Below, one piece after another: positions 17,104-25,198 of a stretch of 64,000 nt of DNA. Source of the DNA: Pseudonocardia sediminis (lineage in GTDB: Bacteria > Actinomycetota > Actinomycetes > Mycobacteriales > Pseudonocardiaceae); assembly GCF_004217185.1 (NCBI RefSeq), contig NZ_SHKL01000001.1:3656001-3720000 (forward strand). The letters run 5' to 3'. Below the pieces are notes generated by a model. The model had not been told where the DNA came from and searched no databases. It saw only the letters and a list, made by a program, of their open reading frames with translations. Position 1 is the first letter of the stretch. Every line of letters starts with the position of its first letter. The position numbers were made by a program, and so were the translations under genes.

Positions 17104-20100
17104 GTGGTTCTGTCCCCACCCCGCGCTCGTTCGAACGGACGTACGTTCCGGCGCCCGGTCCCGGCGGCCCCGGTCCGGCCCGCCCCCCGGCCGGACCGGC
17201 TGCACCGCTTCTTCGAGGCCTCCGTCGCGCGCCGTCCCGACGCCGTCGCCCTGCAGGACGGCGCGCTCGAGCTGACCTACCTCGAGCTCGACGCGCGCGC
17301 GAACCAGCTCGCACGCCACCTGCTCGCGCGCGGGCTCCGCCCCGGCGGCCGGGTGGGGATCCTGCTCAACCGGTCCTGGCGCACCTACGCCGTGCTGCTC
17401 GCCGCGCTCAAGGCCGGCGCCGCGTTCGTGCCGATCGACCCGGCCGCACCGCCGGACCGCGTCGACTACATCCGTTCTGACGCCTCGCTCGACCTGCTCG
17501 TCACCACCTCCGACCTGGCCGAGGAGCTGGAGCAGGACGGCCTGGTCCTGCTCGACCACGCCGTGGAGGACGTCCTCGGGCAGGCGCGGCACCCGCTGCC
17601 CCCGCCCACGGGCCCGCAGGCCCCGCTCTGCTACGTGATCTACACGTCCGGGTCGAGCGGGCGTCCCAAGGGCGTCGCGGTCTCGCACCCGAGCATCTGC
17701 AACTTCGTCGACGTGATCACCGAGGTCTACGACGTCCGGTCGCACGACCGCGTCTACCAGGGCATGACGATCTCGTTCGACTTCTCCATCGAGGAGATCT
17801 GGACGACGTTCGCCGCCGGCGCCACGCTGATCGTCGGGCCCACCGACTCGCGGCGGATCGGCGCCGAGCTGGGTGACTTCCTGCACGACACCGGCGTCAC
17901 CGTGTTCTGCTGCGTGCCCACGCTGCTCGCCACGATCCCCCGCGAGCTGCCGCACCTGCGCACGCTGATGGTCGGCGGCGAGGCCTGCAACGCCGGGCTC
18001 GTCGAGCGCTGGGCCCGCCCCGGCCGCCGGATGCTCAACACCTACGGGCCGACCGAGGCCACCGTCACCGCGACCTGGGGCGAGCTGCTCCCGGGCCGTC
18101 CGGTCACGATCGGCCGGCCCGTCCCCACCTACTCCGTGGTGATCCTCGACGACGCCTGCGTCGAAGTGCCCTACGGCGAGGTCGGCGAGATCTGCATCGG
18201 CGGGCCCGGCGTCGCCGACGGCTACGTCAACCTGCCGGAGAAGACCGCCGACCGGTTCATCACCCACCCCGCCGCCCCGGCCAACGGCGACGGGCGCCTC
18301 TACCGCACCGGTGACCTCGGACGTTTCGACGACGAGGGCGAGATCGTCTACCTCGGCCGCGCCGACGACGAGGTCAAGATCCGCGGGCACCGCGTCGACC
18401 TCGGCGAGATCGAGAACGTCGCGCTGGAGGACCCGGCCGTCGAGAGCTCGGTCGCCTCGCTGTCGAAGACCGAGACCTCCGAGGAGCTCGCGGTCTACGT
18501 GACGCTGGCGGCGGAGGCGATCGGGGGCGACGAGCCGGCTCTGGTCGCGCGCCTGCACGAGCTGCTGCGCACCCGGCTGCCGGAGTACATGGTCCCCGGC
18601 TACATCGACGTCCTGGAGTCGCTGCCCACGCAGGTCAGCGGCAAGGTCGACCGCTCCAAGCTGCCCGCCCCGCGCGGGCCGCGGATCATGACCAGCGCCG
18701 GGCCCACCGTCGCGCCGGAGACGGCGCTGGAGACCCGCGTCCGCGACGTCATGGCCGAGGCGCTGGGCCTGGAGCCCGCGCAGGTCTCGGTCACCGCCGA
18801 CTTCTTCGACGAGCTGGGCGGGCACTCGCTGCTCGCCGCCCGCGTCGTGACGCTGCTGCGCCGGTACGAGGTCGGGCGCAGCCCGGCCGTGCGCGACCTC
18901 TACGACAACCCGACCATCCGCGGCCTCGCCGGGGTCCTGGACACCGCGGCCGAGCCGGACGGCAGCGTCCCGCCCCCGCCGCGCCGCGAGCCGCTGCGTC
19001 ACCCGACGCTGCGCTACGCCACGGCCGGCTACGTCCAGAGCGCCGTGCTGTTCGTGCTGCTGCTGGTGATGACGCTGCCCGCGGCCGGGGTCTACGCCTA
19101 CCACGAGGGCCGGGTCGCCCCCGACGTCCTGGCCGAGCTCGCACTCGGCGCCACGGCGATCTACCTGCTGCAGCGATGGGTGCTCGCGCCGATCGCGGTG
19201 CGCGCTCTCGGCACCGGGATCAGGCCCGGGTACCACCGGATGTGGGGGTCGGTGCACCTGCGGCTGTGGGCCTCCGAGCTCATGCTGTCGATGTCGCCGC
19301 TGCCGTTCCTCTCCGGCGGCCCGCTCGCCGCGACGTACCTGCGGATACTCGGTGCCCGCGTCGGCCACGACACCCACCTCGGGACGTCGGTGGTGTCGCT
19401 GCCGTCGCTGGTACGGATCGGCGACGGCGCGACCGTCGGCTACGGCGCCGCGCTGCGCCCGTGGACGGTGCAGGACGGCTGGATCGTCGTCGCACCGGTC
19501 ACGATCGGCGCCCGGGCGCACGTCGGCGGGAACTGCGTGGTCGAGCCCGGCGCGCTCGTCGGCGCGGACGCGGTGATGGGCGAGCAGTCGTCGGTGGCCC
19601 GCGACCAGGTGATCCCGGACGGCGAGCACTGGGCCGGGTCGCCGTCGGTGCCCGACCCGGCCGACGCCGCCGTCGCCGAGCTCACCGAGGCCGGACCGGC
19701 CCCGACCTGGACCCGCCCGCAGCTCGCCGCCGCGGCGGCCGGGGCGGCGGCGCTGGAGCTCATCTCCGTGGTGAGCCTGCTGCCGGCGGTCCTGCTGGTG
19801 TGGGGCTCGCTGCTGTTCTTCGGCGAGGGTCTCGCGCTGCTCGCCGCGGTACTGGTCGGACCGGTGTTCGTGCTGACCGTCTGCGTGGTCGTCGCGGTGG
19901 GGCGGCGGATCGTCGCCCCGCGCACCGGGCCGGGCGTGTTCCCGGCACGGTCCGCGGTGGGCCTGCGCAAGTGGTTCGGCGACAAGCTGCTCGAGATGAG
20001 CCTGCTCTACACGAACTCGCTCTACTCGACGCTCTACACCGTCGGATGGCTGCGGCTGCTCGGCGCGCGGATCGGGCGCGGCGCGGAGGTCTCCACCGCC

Positions 20101-22014
20101 TCGCACATCGACCCGGAGATGCTCACGATCGAGCAGGGCTCCTTCGTCGCCGACATGGCGAGCCTGGGCAGCGCCACGTTCCACAACGGCTGGATGGTGC
20201 GTCGTCCCACCCTGGTCGGGCGGCGTGCGTTCGTCGGCAACGCCGCGGTCGTCCCGGCCGGCACCCGTCTCGGCGACGACTCGTTGATCGGTGTGGCCAC
20301 GGTGCCCCCGATCGCGGGCGTCCCCGGCGACAGCACCTGGCTCGGCTCCCCGGCGATGAACCTGCCGGTCCGGCAGGACAGCGGCGACTTCGACGAGTCG
20401 ACGACGTTCCGCCCGCCCCGGTACAAGGTCGCCGAGCGGCTGGGGATCGAGTTCCTGCGGGCGACCCTGCCCGCCTCGATGATCTCGGTGTCGCTCTATC
20501 TGTTCCTCTACGGCCTGTCCGGGATGGCCCGCAGCACGCCGTGGTGGGCGACGGTCCTGGTCGCGCCACTGCTCGCGGTCGGCACCGGGCTGGCGCTGCT
20601 GCTCATGGTGGCGGCCGTGAAGTGGGTGGTCGTCGGTACCTACCGGCCGCGTACCGAGCCGCTCTGGAGCCGGTTCGTGCGCCGCTCGGAGTTCGTCACC
20701 GGTCTCTACGAGGCCGCGGCCGTGCCCGGGCTGCTGATGATGCTGGTCGGCACGCCGATGCTGCCGCCCGCGCTGCGGCTGCTCGGCTGCCGGATCGGGC
20801 GCCGCACCTACGTCGGCACCACCTACATGACCGAGTACGACCTGGTCGACATCGGCGACGACGTGACGATCGGACGGGACGTCTCGCTGCAGACGCACCT
20901 GTTCGAGGACCGCGTCATGAAGATGTCGACGGTGCGGATCGAGAACGGCGCCAGCGTCGGTGACCGGGCGATCGTGCTCTACGACGCCGTCGTCGGCACC
21001 GGGGTGGCGCTCGACGCCCTGTCGCTGGTGATGAAGGGCGAGCATCTCCCGCCCGGGACGCGCTGGCGCGGGATCACCGCCCAGCCCGTCACCGAGGCCG
21101 CGCCCGACGCGGTCCCCGCCCTCACCGCCGCGGCGGACCCCGTGGATCCGGCCGCGGCCGCCGCCACGACGGCGATCCCCCAGGTCCGTCGACCGGTCCC
21201 CGCCGCCGCGGACGTCCCGGACCCCCGGTTCGCCGACGTGGAGCGGACGACCGTGATGACGCAGGTCCGTCCGGACGCGAGCGGTGTCCTGGCCGCGGCC
21301 GACGTCGGCCGGACGATGCGCATCCGGTCGGTGCACGCCACCGGCGAGGCCCGCGTGCTGCGCCGTCCCGGGACGTCCGCCGGTACCGCCCGCCCGGAGG
21401 ACACCGACGGGGCGTCCGACGGCGCCCGACCGGTGCACGGTCCCCCGGCCGGTCACCGTGCCGGCCCGGGCCGGGCGGACGCCCGTCCCTCCGACACCGG
21501 CAGCCGCCCCACGCCGCCGGCGCCGATCTTCGACCCGGGTCTGCCCGCACAGCGGGAGCCGCAGACCACCGCGGAACCGACGACCCGCATGTCGTCGGTC
21601 CGTCCGTCGCCGGGTCCGGCGAGCGGTCCCGCTCCGGCGCCGCGAGCGTCGTCCAACGGGCCGCTCGGGCCGAGGGAGACCGGTCCGCGCCCGGCCGTGT
21701 CCGACCGGCCTGCACCGAACAGGCCCTCGCCGAACAGGCCCGCACCGAACAGGCCCGCACCGAATGGGCCTGCAGCGAACGGGCCCGCAGCGAACGGGCC
21801 CGCAGCGAACGGGCCCGCAGCGAACGGGGTCGTGCCCGACCGGACCGTGCCGCAGCAGGCCGGCCGGCACCAGACGGGCCCGAACCGAGCCGTCGTCGCG
21901 GGGCCGGACGCCGACGGGACGACCCGTCTGCCGACGGTGCCGCGCCCGTCGGGATCGACGTCCGGCCGGCACCGCCGGCCCACGCCGGGGCCCGCCGACG
22001 GAGAAGGCCGGTGA
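17104..22014 (+). CDS. Pls/PosA-type membrane non-ribosomal peptide synthetase
   Basis: 1636 residues. Architecture: adenylation domain (about 30-525; YTSGSSGRPKG at 180, FDFSIEEIW at 225, NTYGPTEAT at 312, GDLGRFDDEGEIVYLGR, terminal Lys in SGKVDRSKL), carrier domain with phosphopantetheine Ser 575 in LGGHSLLAAR, then three repeats of two membrane helices plus a soluble left-handed-hexapeptide-like domain (helices near 645-695, 885-935, 1122-1178; soluble parts near 745-845, 985-1085, 1225-1325). This A-T-(TM-C)x3 plan and the about 1330-residue core match epsilon-poly-lysine synthetase Pls and its relatives, which make amino-acid homopolymers at the membrane. The selectivity pocket begins D-F-E; Glu at the third position is compatible with a basic amino acid, weakly. 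Residues 1330-1636 are an extra low-complexity tail. GTG 17104 is preferred over GTG 17047 because GGAGAGGAG lies 10 nt upstream. Confidence 0.88.
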   Translation: MVLSPPRARSNGRTFRRPVPAAPVRPAPRPDRLHRFFEASVARRPDAVALQDGALELTYLELDARANQLARHLLARGLRPGGRVGILLNRSWRTYAVLLAALKAGAAFVPIDPAAPPDRVDYIRSDASLDLLVTTSDLAEELEQDGLVLLDHAVEDVLGQARHPLPPPTGPQAPLCYVIYTSGSSGRPKGVAVSHPSICNFVDVITEVYDVRSHDRVYQGMTISFDFSIEEIWTTFAAGATLIVGPTDSRRIGAELGDFLHDTGVTVFCCVPTLLATIPRELPHLRTLMVGGEACNAGLVERWARPGRRMLNTYGPTEATVTATWGELLPGRPVTIGRPVPTYSVVILDDACVEVPYGEVGEICIGGPGVADGYVNLPEKTADRFITHPAAPANGDGRLYRTGDLGRFDDEGEIVYLGRADDEVKIRGHRVDLGEIENVALEDPAVESSVASLSKTETSEELAVYVTLAAEAIGGDEPALVARLHELLRTRLPEYMVPGYIDVLESLPTQVSGKVDRSKLPAPRGPRIMTSAGPTVAPETALETRVRDVMAEALGLEPAQVSVTADFFDELGGHSLLAARVVTLLRRYEVGRSPAVRDLYDNPTIRGLAGVLDTAAEPDGSVPPPPRREPLRHPTLRYATAGYVQSAVLFVLLLVMTLPAAGVYAYHEGRVAPDVLAELALGATAIYLLQRWVLAPIAVRALGTGIRPGYHRMWGSVHLRLWASELMLSMSPLPFLSGGPLAATYLRILGARVGHDTHLGTSVVSLPSLVRIGDGATVGYGAALRPWTVQDGWIVVAPVTIGARAHVGGNCVVEPGALVGADAVMGEQSSVARDQVIPDGEHWAGSPSVPDPADAAVAELTEAGPAPTWTRPQLAAAAAGAAALELISVVSLLPAVLLVWGSLLFFGEGLALLAAVLVGPVFVLTVCVVVAVGRRIVAPRTGPGVFPARSAVGLRKWFGDKLLEMSLLYTNSLYSTLYTVGWLRLLGARIGRGAEVSTASHIDPEMLTIEQGSFVADMASLGSATFHNGWMVRRPTLVGRRAFVGNAAVVPAGTRLGDDSLIGVATVPPIAGVPGDSTWLGSPAMNLPVRQDSGDFDESTTFRPPRYKVAERLGIEFLRATLPASMISVSLYLFLYGLSGMARSTPWWATVLVAPLLAVGTGLALLLMVAAVKWVVVGTYRPRTEPLWSRFVRRSEFVTGLYEAAAVPGLLMMLVGTPMLPPALRLLGCRIGRRTYVGTTYMTEYDLVDIGDDVTIGRDVSLQTHLFEDRVMKMSTVRIENGASVGDRAIVLYDAVVGTGVALDALSLVMKGEHLPPGTRWRGITAQPVTEAAPDAVPALTAAADPVDPAAAAATTAIPQVRRPVPAAADVPDPRFADVERTTVMTQVRPDASGVLAAADVGRTMRIRSVHATGEARVLRRPGTSAGTARPEDTDGASDGARPVHGPPAGHRAGPGRADARPSDTGSRPTPPAPIFDPGLPAQREPQTTAEPTTRMSSVRPSPGPASGPAPAPRASSNGPLGPRETGPRPAVSDRPAPNRPSPNRPAPNRPAPNGPAANGPAANGPAANGPAANGVVPDRTVPQQAGRHQTGPNRAVVAGPDADGTTRLPTVPRPSGSTSGRHRRPTPGPADGEGR
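21706..21825 (+). repeat. 15-bp coding tandem repeat in the NRPS tail
   Basis: Eight consecutive 15-bp units of the form GGCCCGCASCGAACR encode PAPNR, then PAANG pentapeptides. The last four units (21766-21825) are nearly identical, which suggests recent slippage expansion. Unit length is a multiple of three, so copy changes keep frame. It lies in the disordered C-terminal extension, outside the catalytic core. Confidence 0.85.
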
Positions 22015-22739
22015 GCGGGCTCGTCGACCGGGTCCTCGGGCTGTTCGGCGGCCGTGCCGACGCGACGCCGGCACGCCGTCCGGGCGCTCCACTGGCCCTG
22101 GTCTACCGGGGTCCGGCGGCGAGGCCGGAGGGCTGCTCCGAGGCCGTCGCCGCGCTGCTGGCGGCGAGCCGGCACGGGTTCGACGTCCGCTACGTCGGCC
22201 CCGACGAGGACCTCCCGCTCACCGCGGAGACCCTGGCCGGTGCCGCGCTCTACGCCCAGCCGGGCGGCGGGACGCTCTCGCACGCCTACAAGAAGCTGCG
22301 CCACCAGCGCGGGATCATCCGCGACCACGTCGCGGGCGGCGGCCGCTACCTGGGCTTCTGCCTCGGCGGCTACCTCGCCGGCGCGACGCCGGGATTCGGC
22401 CTGCTGCCCGGCGACACCGACCGCTACATCGACTCCCCCGGCGCCACCGTCGACGACGACGAGGACACGCTCGTCGGGGTGTCCTGGCGGGGCCGCGAGC
22501 GCACCCTGTTCTTCCAGGACGGGCCGCACTTCCTGCTCGAACGCGACGCCCGGGTCTCGGTGCTGGGCCGCTACCCGAACGGGACGGTGGCGGCGCTCGT
22601 CGCCCCCTTCGGCGCCGGGCGGGTCGGCGTCGTCGGCCCGCACCCCGAGGCCACCGCCGACTGGTTCGGCGACGCCCGGCTACCGATGCACGACGCCCGT
22701 GACCTCGGCCTCGAACTGATCGACACGGTGATGTCGTGA
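22011..22739 (+). CDS. BPL_N / class I glutamine amidotransferase-like protein
   Basis: 242 residues with the fold of the biotin-protein-ligase N-terminal (BPL_N) domain, a class I GATase-like flavodoxin fold. Features: LALVYRGPAA strand, the ALYAQPGGGTLSHAY glycine loop (about 80-94) and a nucleophile-elbow GFCLGGYLAG with Cys 117; HPEAT near residue 210 resembles the GATase His-x-Glu pair. The usual biotin ligase catalytic domain is absent. GTG start overlaps the NRPS stop by 4 bp (GTGA), so it is translationally coupled to the NRPS. It could release, hydrolyse or amidate the polymer, or act without catalysis; no direct evidence. Followed by the second acyltransferase gene 41 bp later. Confidence 0.8.
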   Translation: MSGLVDRVLGLFGGRADATPARRPGAPLALVYRGPAARPEGCSEAVAALLAASRHGFDVRYVGPDEDLPLTAETLAGAALYAQPGGGTLSHAYKKLRHQRGIIRDHVAGGGRYLGFCLGGYLAGATPGFGLLPGDTDRYIDSPGATVDDDEDTLVGVSWRGRERTLFFQDGPHFLLERDARVSVLGRYPNGTVAALVAPFGAGRVGVVGPHPEATADWFGDARLPMHDARDLGLELIDTVMS

Positions 22740-22779
22740 GGCCCCGAACGACGACGACGATGGCAGGTGAGGTCGGATC

Positions 22780-25188
22780 GTGAGCCGCCCGCACGAGCAC
22801 CCCTCCGGCCGGCACCGCAACACCAGCGGTTCCGGATCGACCGAGGGGTCCTCGTCGACGCCCGGACCGGGCCTGCGGCCCGGTGGCCGCGTCGGCAGGC
22901 CGGCGACCCACTCGGCCCGCCGCCGCACGCCCGGCACGCGTCCCGCGCCGCCCCGCAACGACGGCCCGTCCGAGCCGGAGGGCACCGGACCCCGGCAGCA
23001 GCCCGGCACCGGTGGACGTCGCCGTCGCCCCGAGGGTGAACCGGCCCCGGAGCTCCCCACCCGTTCCGTCGAGGACTCGGCGCCCCGGCACCGTGTCGCG
23101 GGCGAGCCGGAGGGCTCCCTTCGCGACGAGCAGGTCCCGACAGCCCGGGACGGATCGGCGCCCGTCACCAGGGCGGCGCCCGTCAACGGATCGGTGCCCG
23201 TGAACGGGGCGCCCGTGAACGGGGCGCCCCTCGACGGGGCTGTCCCCGTCACCGGAGCGGCGACCGGCGAATCGGTCCGGGGCTTCGGCACAGGCACGTC
23301 CGGTCCCCTCCCCACCCGTCCGGCGGCGAACGGCGCCGCCCACGCGGCTCCCTCGCGGTCCCGCCCGGTCCCGACGCCCCCGGAGCAGGTCCGGACGGAC
23401 GCTCCGTTCCCGGACGTCGAACGCACCCGCGCCGTCACCCCGGCCCCGATCCCGCCCCGCCGTCCGGCCCCGCCGCGCCCGGGCGTCGACGGTCCGCCGC
23501 GCCCGGGCGTGACCGACTCCCCCACGTCAGCGCTCGCCGACCCGGCCACCGTTCGTCGAGACCCCGCGGCCACCGCCCGTCAGGACTCCGGGACCGCTCA
23601 CGGTCAGGACCCCGCGGGTACGGGCCGTCAGGATCCCGGAGCCACGGGCCGTCGTCCGGCGCTCCCGTCCCCTCGCCGGGAGCTCCCCGCCGACCGGCGG
23701 CCCGCCGGCGCCACGACCGCCCTGCACGGCCCCGGCCCGGACACCGCCGTCGGGGCCCCGGTGCGGGACGAACCGGCTCCGGCGGCCGTCCCGGCTCCGC
23801 GACCGGAGACCCGTCCGGCCGGAGCCCGCCCGGCCGAGGCCCGCCCGGCTGCGGCGAGCGCGACGGCGACGCCCGGCCGCGACACGCCGGTCCGGACCGA
23901 CGAGAGCGCCGCGTCGCGCCTGATCGGTGTCGACGTCGCCCGTGGCCTCGCGCTGTTCGGCATCATCGCCGTGCACGCCCTCGTCGAGGGCAACGAGGAC
24001 GGCTCGCCGGCCACCAACTACCTGGTCTTCGGCGGCCGGTCGGCGGCGCTGTTCGCGCTGCTCGCCGGCGTCGCGTTCGCGTTCATGACCCGCCGGCGAC
24101 GGGTCCGGCCCGGTGCCGACCTCACCGCCGCCGCGGCGACCCTGGCGACCCGCGCCGGGCTCCTGCTGGTCGTCGGCCTGGCCCTGGGCTGGACCGACCC
24201 GGAGATCGCGGCGGTGATCCTGCCGTACTACGCGATCATGTTCCTGCTCGCGATACCCCTGGTCCTGCTCCCGACCGGGGTGCTCGCCGGGCTGACCGTC
24301 GTGCTCGCGGGCGGGCTCCCGGTGCTCTCGGCGCTCCTGCGGCCCGCGCTGCCCGTCCCGACGCTGGACAACCCGCACCTCGGCGACATCTTCAGCGACC
24401 CGCTGGGCCTGCTCAGCGAGCTGACGTTCACCGGGGCCTACCCCGCCCTGACCTGGGTCACCTACCTCTGTGCCGGGATCGCGGTCGGGCGTCTGCGGCT
24501 CTCGTCGATCCGCACGGCGCTCGGCCTGCTGGGCGGCGGCGCCGCGGCGGCGCTGGCCGCGACCGGGGCGTCCTGGTACCTGCTCGGCGCGATGGGCGGG
24601 TACGCCCGGATCGCCGCCGTCACCCCGCCCGCCCAGCTCGAGACGGCACCCACGATCGTCGACTTCGTGAACGCCTCCCCCGACGGCGTCACCCCGACGA
24701 CGACCTGGTGGTGGATGGCGACGATCGCGCCGCACTCGGGGACCCCGCTCGACCTGGTCCAGACGATCGGCTCGGCGCTGGGTGTGCTCGGGCTGGCGCT
24801 GCTGCTCACGCACGTCCCCGGACGGCTGATCGGGTACGTGCTGCGCCCGGTCGCCGCGGCCGGCTCGATGACGCTGACGCTCTACACGCTCTCGCTGCTC
24901 TACATGAACTCCGGCCTGGACGACTTCGACCCGGTGCCGGGCTACGTGTTCCAGGTCGTCGCCGCGATGCTGATCGGCGTGGCGTGGAAGCGCGCCGTCG
25001 GACGGGGCCCGCTGGAGGCCGCGGTGTCGATGCTCTCGCACGCCGCCCGGGACCGTGTCCGCCGCGGGCGCGGTGACCGGGGGCGCGGTGACCGGGGGCG
25101 ATCGGGGAAGCGACGTGACGGACGCGATCGGGTGGAGACGCCCGGCGCGTCCCGCGCGCCGGTCCGCGTGGGGGACGACCGACATTAG
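22780..25188 (+). CDS. HGSNAT-like membrane acyltransferase with long disordered N-terminus (paralogue 2)
   Basis: 802 residues. The first about 380 are Pro/Ala/Arg/Gly-rich and apparently disordered, with short repeats such as PVNGAPVNGA from a duplicated 15-bp unit at about 23200-23229, and a DVERTRAVTP motif also found in the NRPS tail. From about residue 383 the HGSNAT-like domain begins (RLIGVDVARGLALFGIIAVH), with about ten membrane helices and the AAGSMTLTLYTLSLLYMN segment, ending in a strongly basic RGRGDRGRG tail. Paralogue of 15530-16855, about twice as long only because of the N-terminal extension. GTG 22780 follows AGGTGAGG at 7 nt. Fits transmembrane acyl transfer to amino groups of a cell-surface or NRPS product; inferred. 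Confidence 0.85.
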   Translation: MSRPHEHPSGRHRNTSGSGSTEGSSSTPGPGLRPGGRVGRPATHSARRRTPGTRPAPPRNDGPSEPEGTGPRQQPGTGGRRRRPEGEPAPELPTRSVEDSAPRHRVAGEPEGSLRDEQVPTARDGSAPVTRAAPVNGSVPVNGAPVNGAPLDGAVPVTGAATGESVRGFGTGTSGPLPTRPAANGAAHAAPSRSRPVPTPPEQVRTDAPFPDVERTRAVTPAPIPPRRPAPPRPGVDGPPRPGVTDSPTSALADPATVRRDPAATARQDSGTAHGQDPAGTGRQDPGATGRRPALPSPRRELPADRRPAGATTALHGPGPDTAVGAPVRDEPAPAAVPAPRPETRPAGARPAEARPAAASATATPGRDTPVRTDESAASRLIGVDVARGLALFGIIAVHALVEGNEDGSPATNYLVFGGRSAALFALLAGVAFAFMTRRRRVRPGADLTAAAATLATRAGLLLVVGLALGWTDPEIAAVILPYYAIMFLLAIPLVLLPTGVLAGLTVVLAGGLPVLSALLRPALPVPTLDNPHLGDIFSDPLGLLSELTFTGAYPALTWVTYLCAGIAVGRLRLSSIRTALGLLGGGAAAALAATGASWYLLGAMGGYARIAAVTPPAQLETAPTIVDFVNASPDGVTPTTTWWWMATIAPHSGTPLDLVQTIGSALGVLGLALLLTHVPGRLIGYVLRPVAAAGSMTLTLYTLSLLYMNSGLDDFDPVPGYVFQVVAAMLIGVAWKRAVGRGPLEAAVSMLSHAARDRVRRGRGDRGRGDRGRSGKRRDGRDRVETPGASRAPVRVGDDRH

Positions 25189-25198
25189 CCTCCGGAAC

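Noticed and set aside
21706..21825. Short regular repeats considered as CRISPR
   Set aside because: Units are contiguous 15-mers without spacers, in frame within a coding tail; no cas genes present.
16876..22092. Very long minus-strand open frame (1738 codons) opposite the NRPS
   Set aside because: It is the antisense shadow of a GC-rich plus-strand gene: composition is Arg/Gly/Asp-rich with no domain, while the plus strand shows complete A, T and membrane domains.
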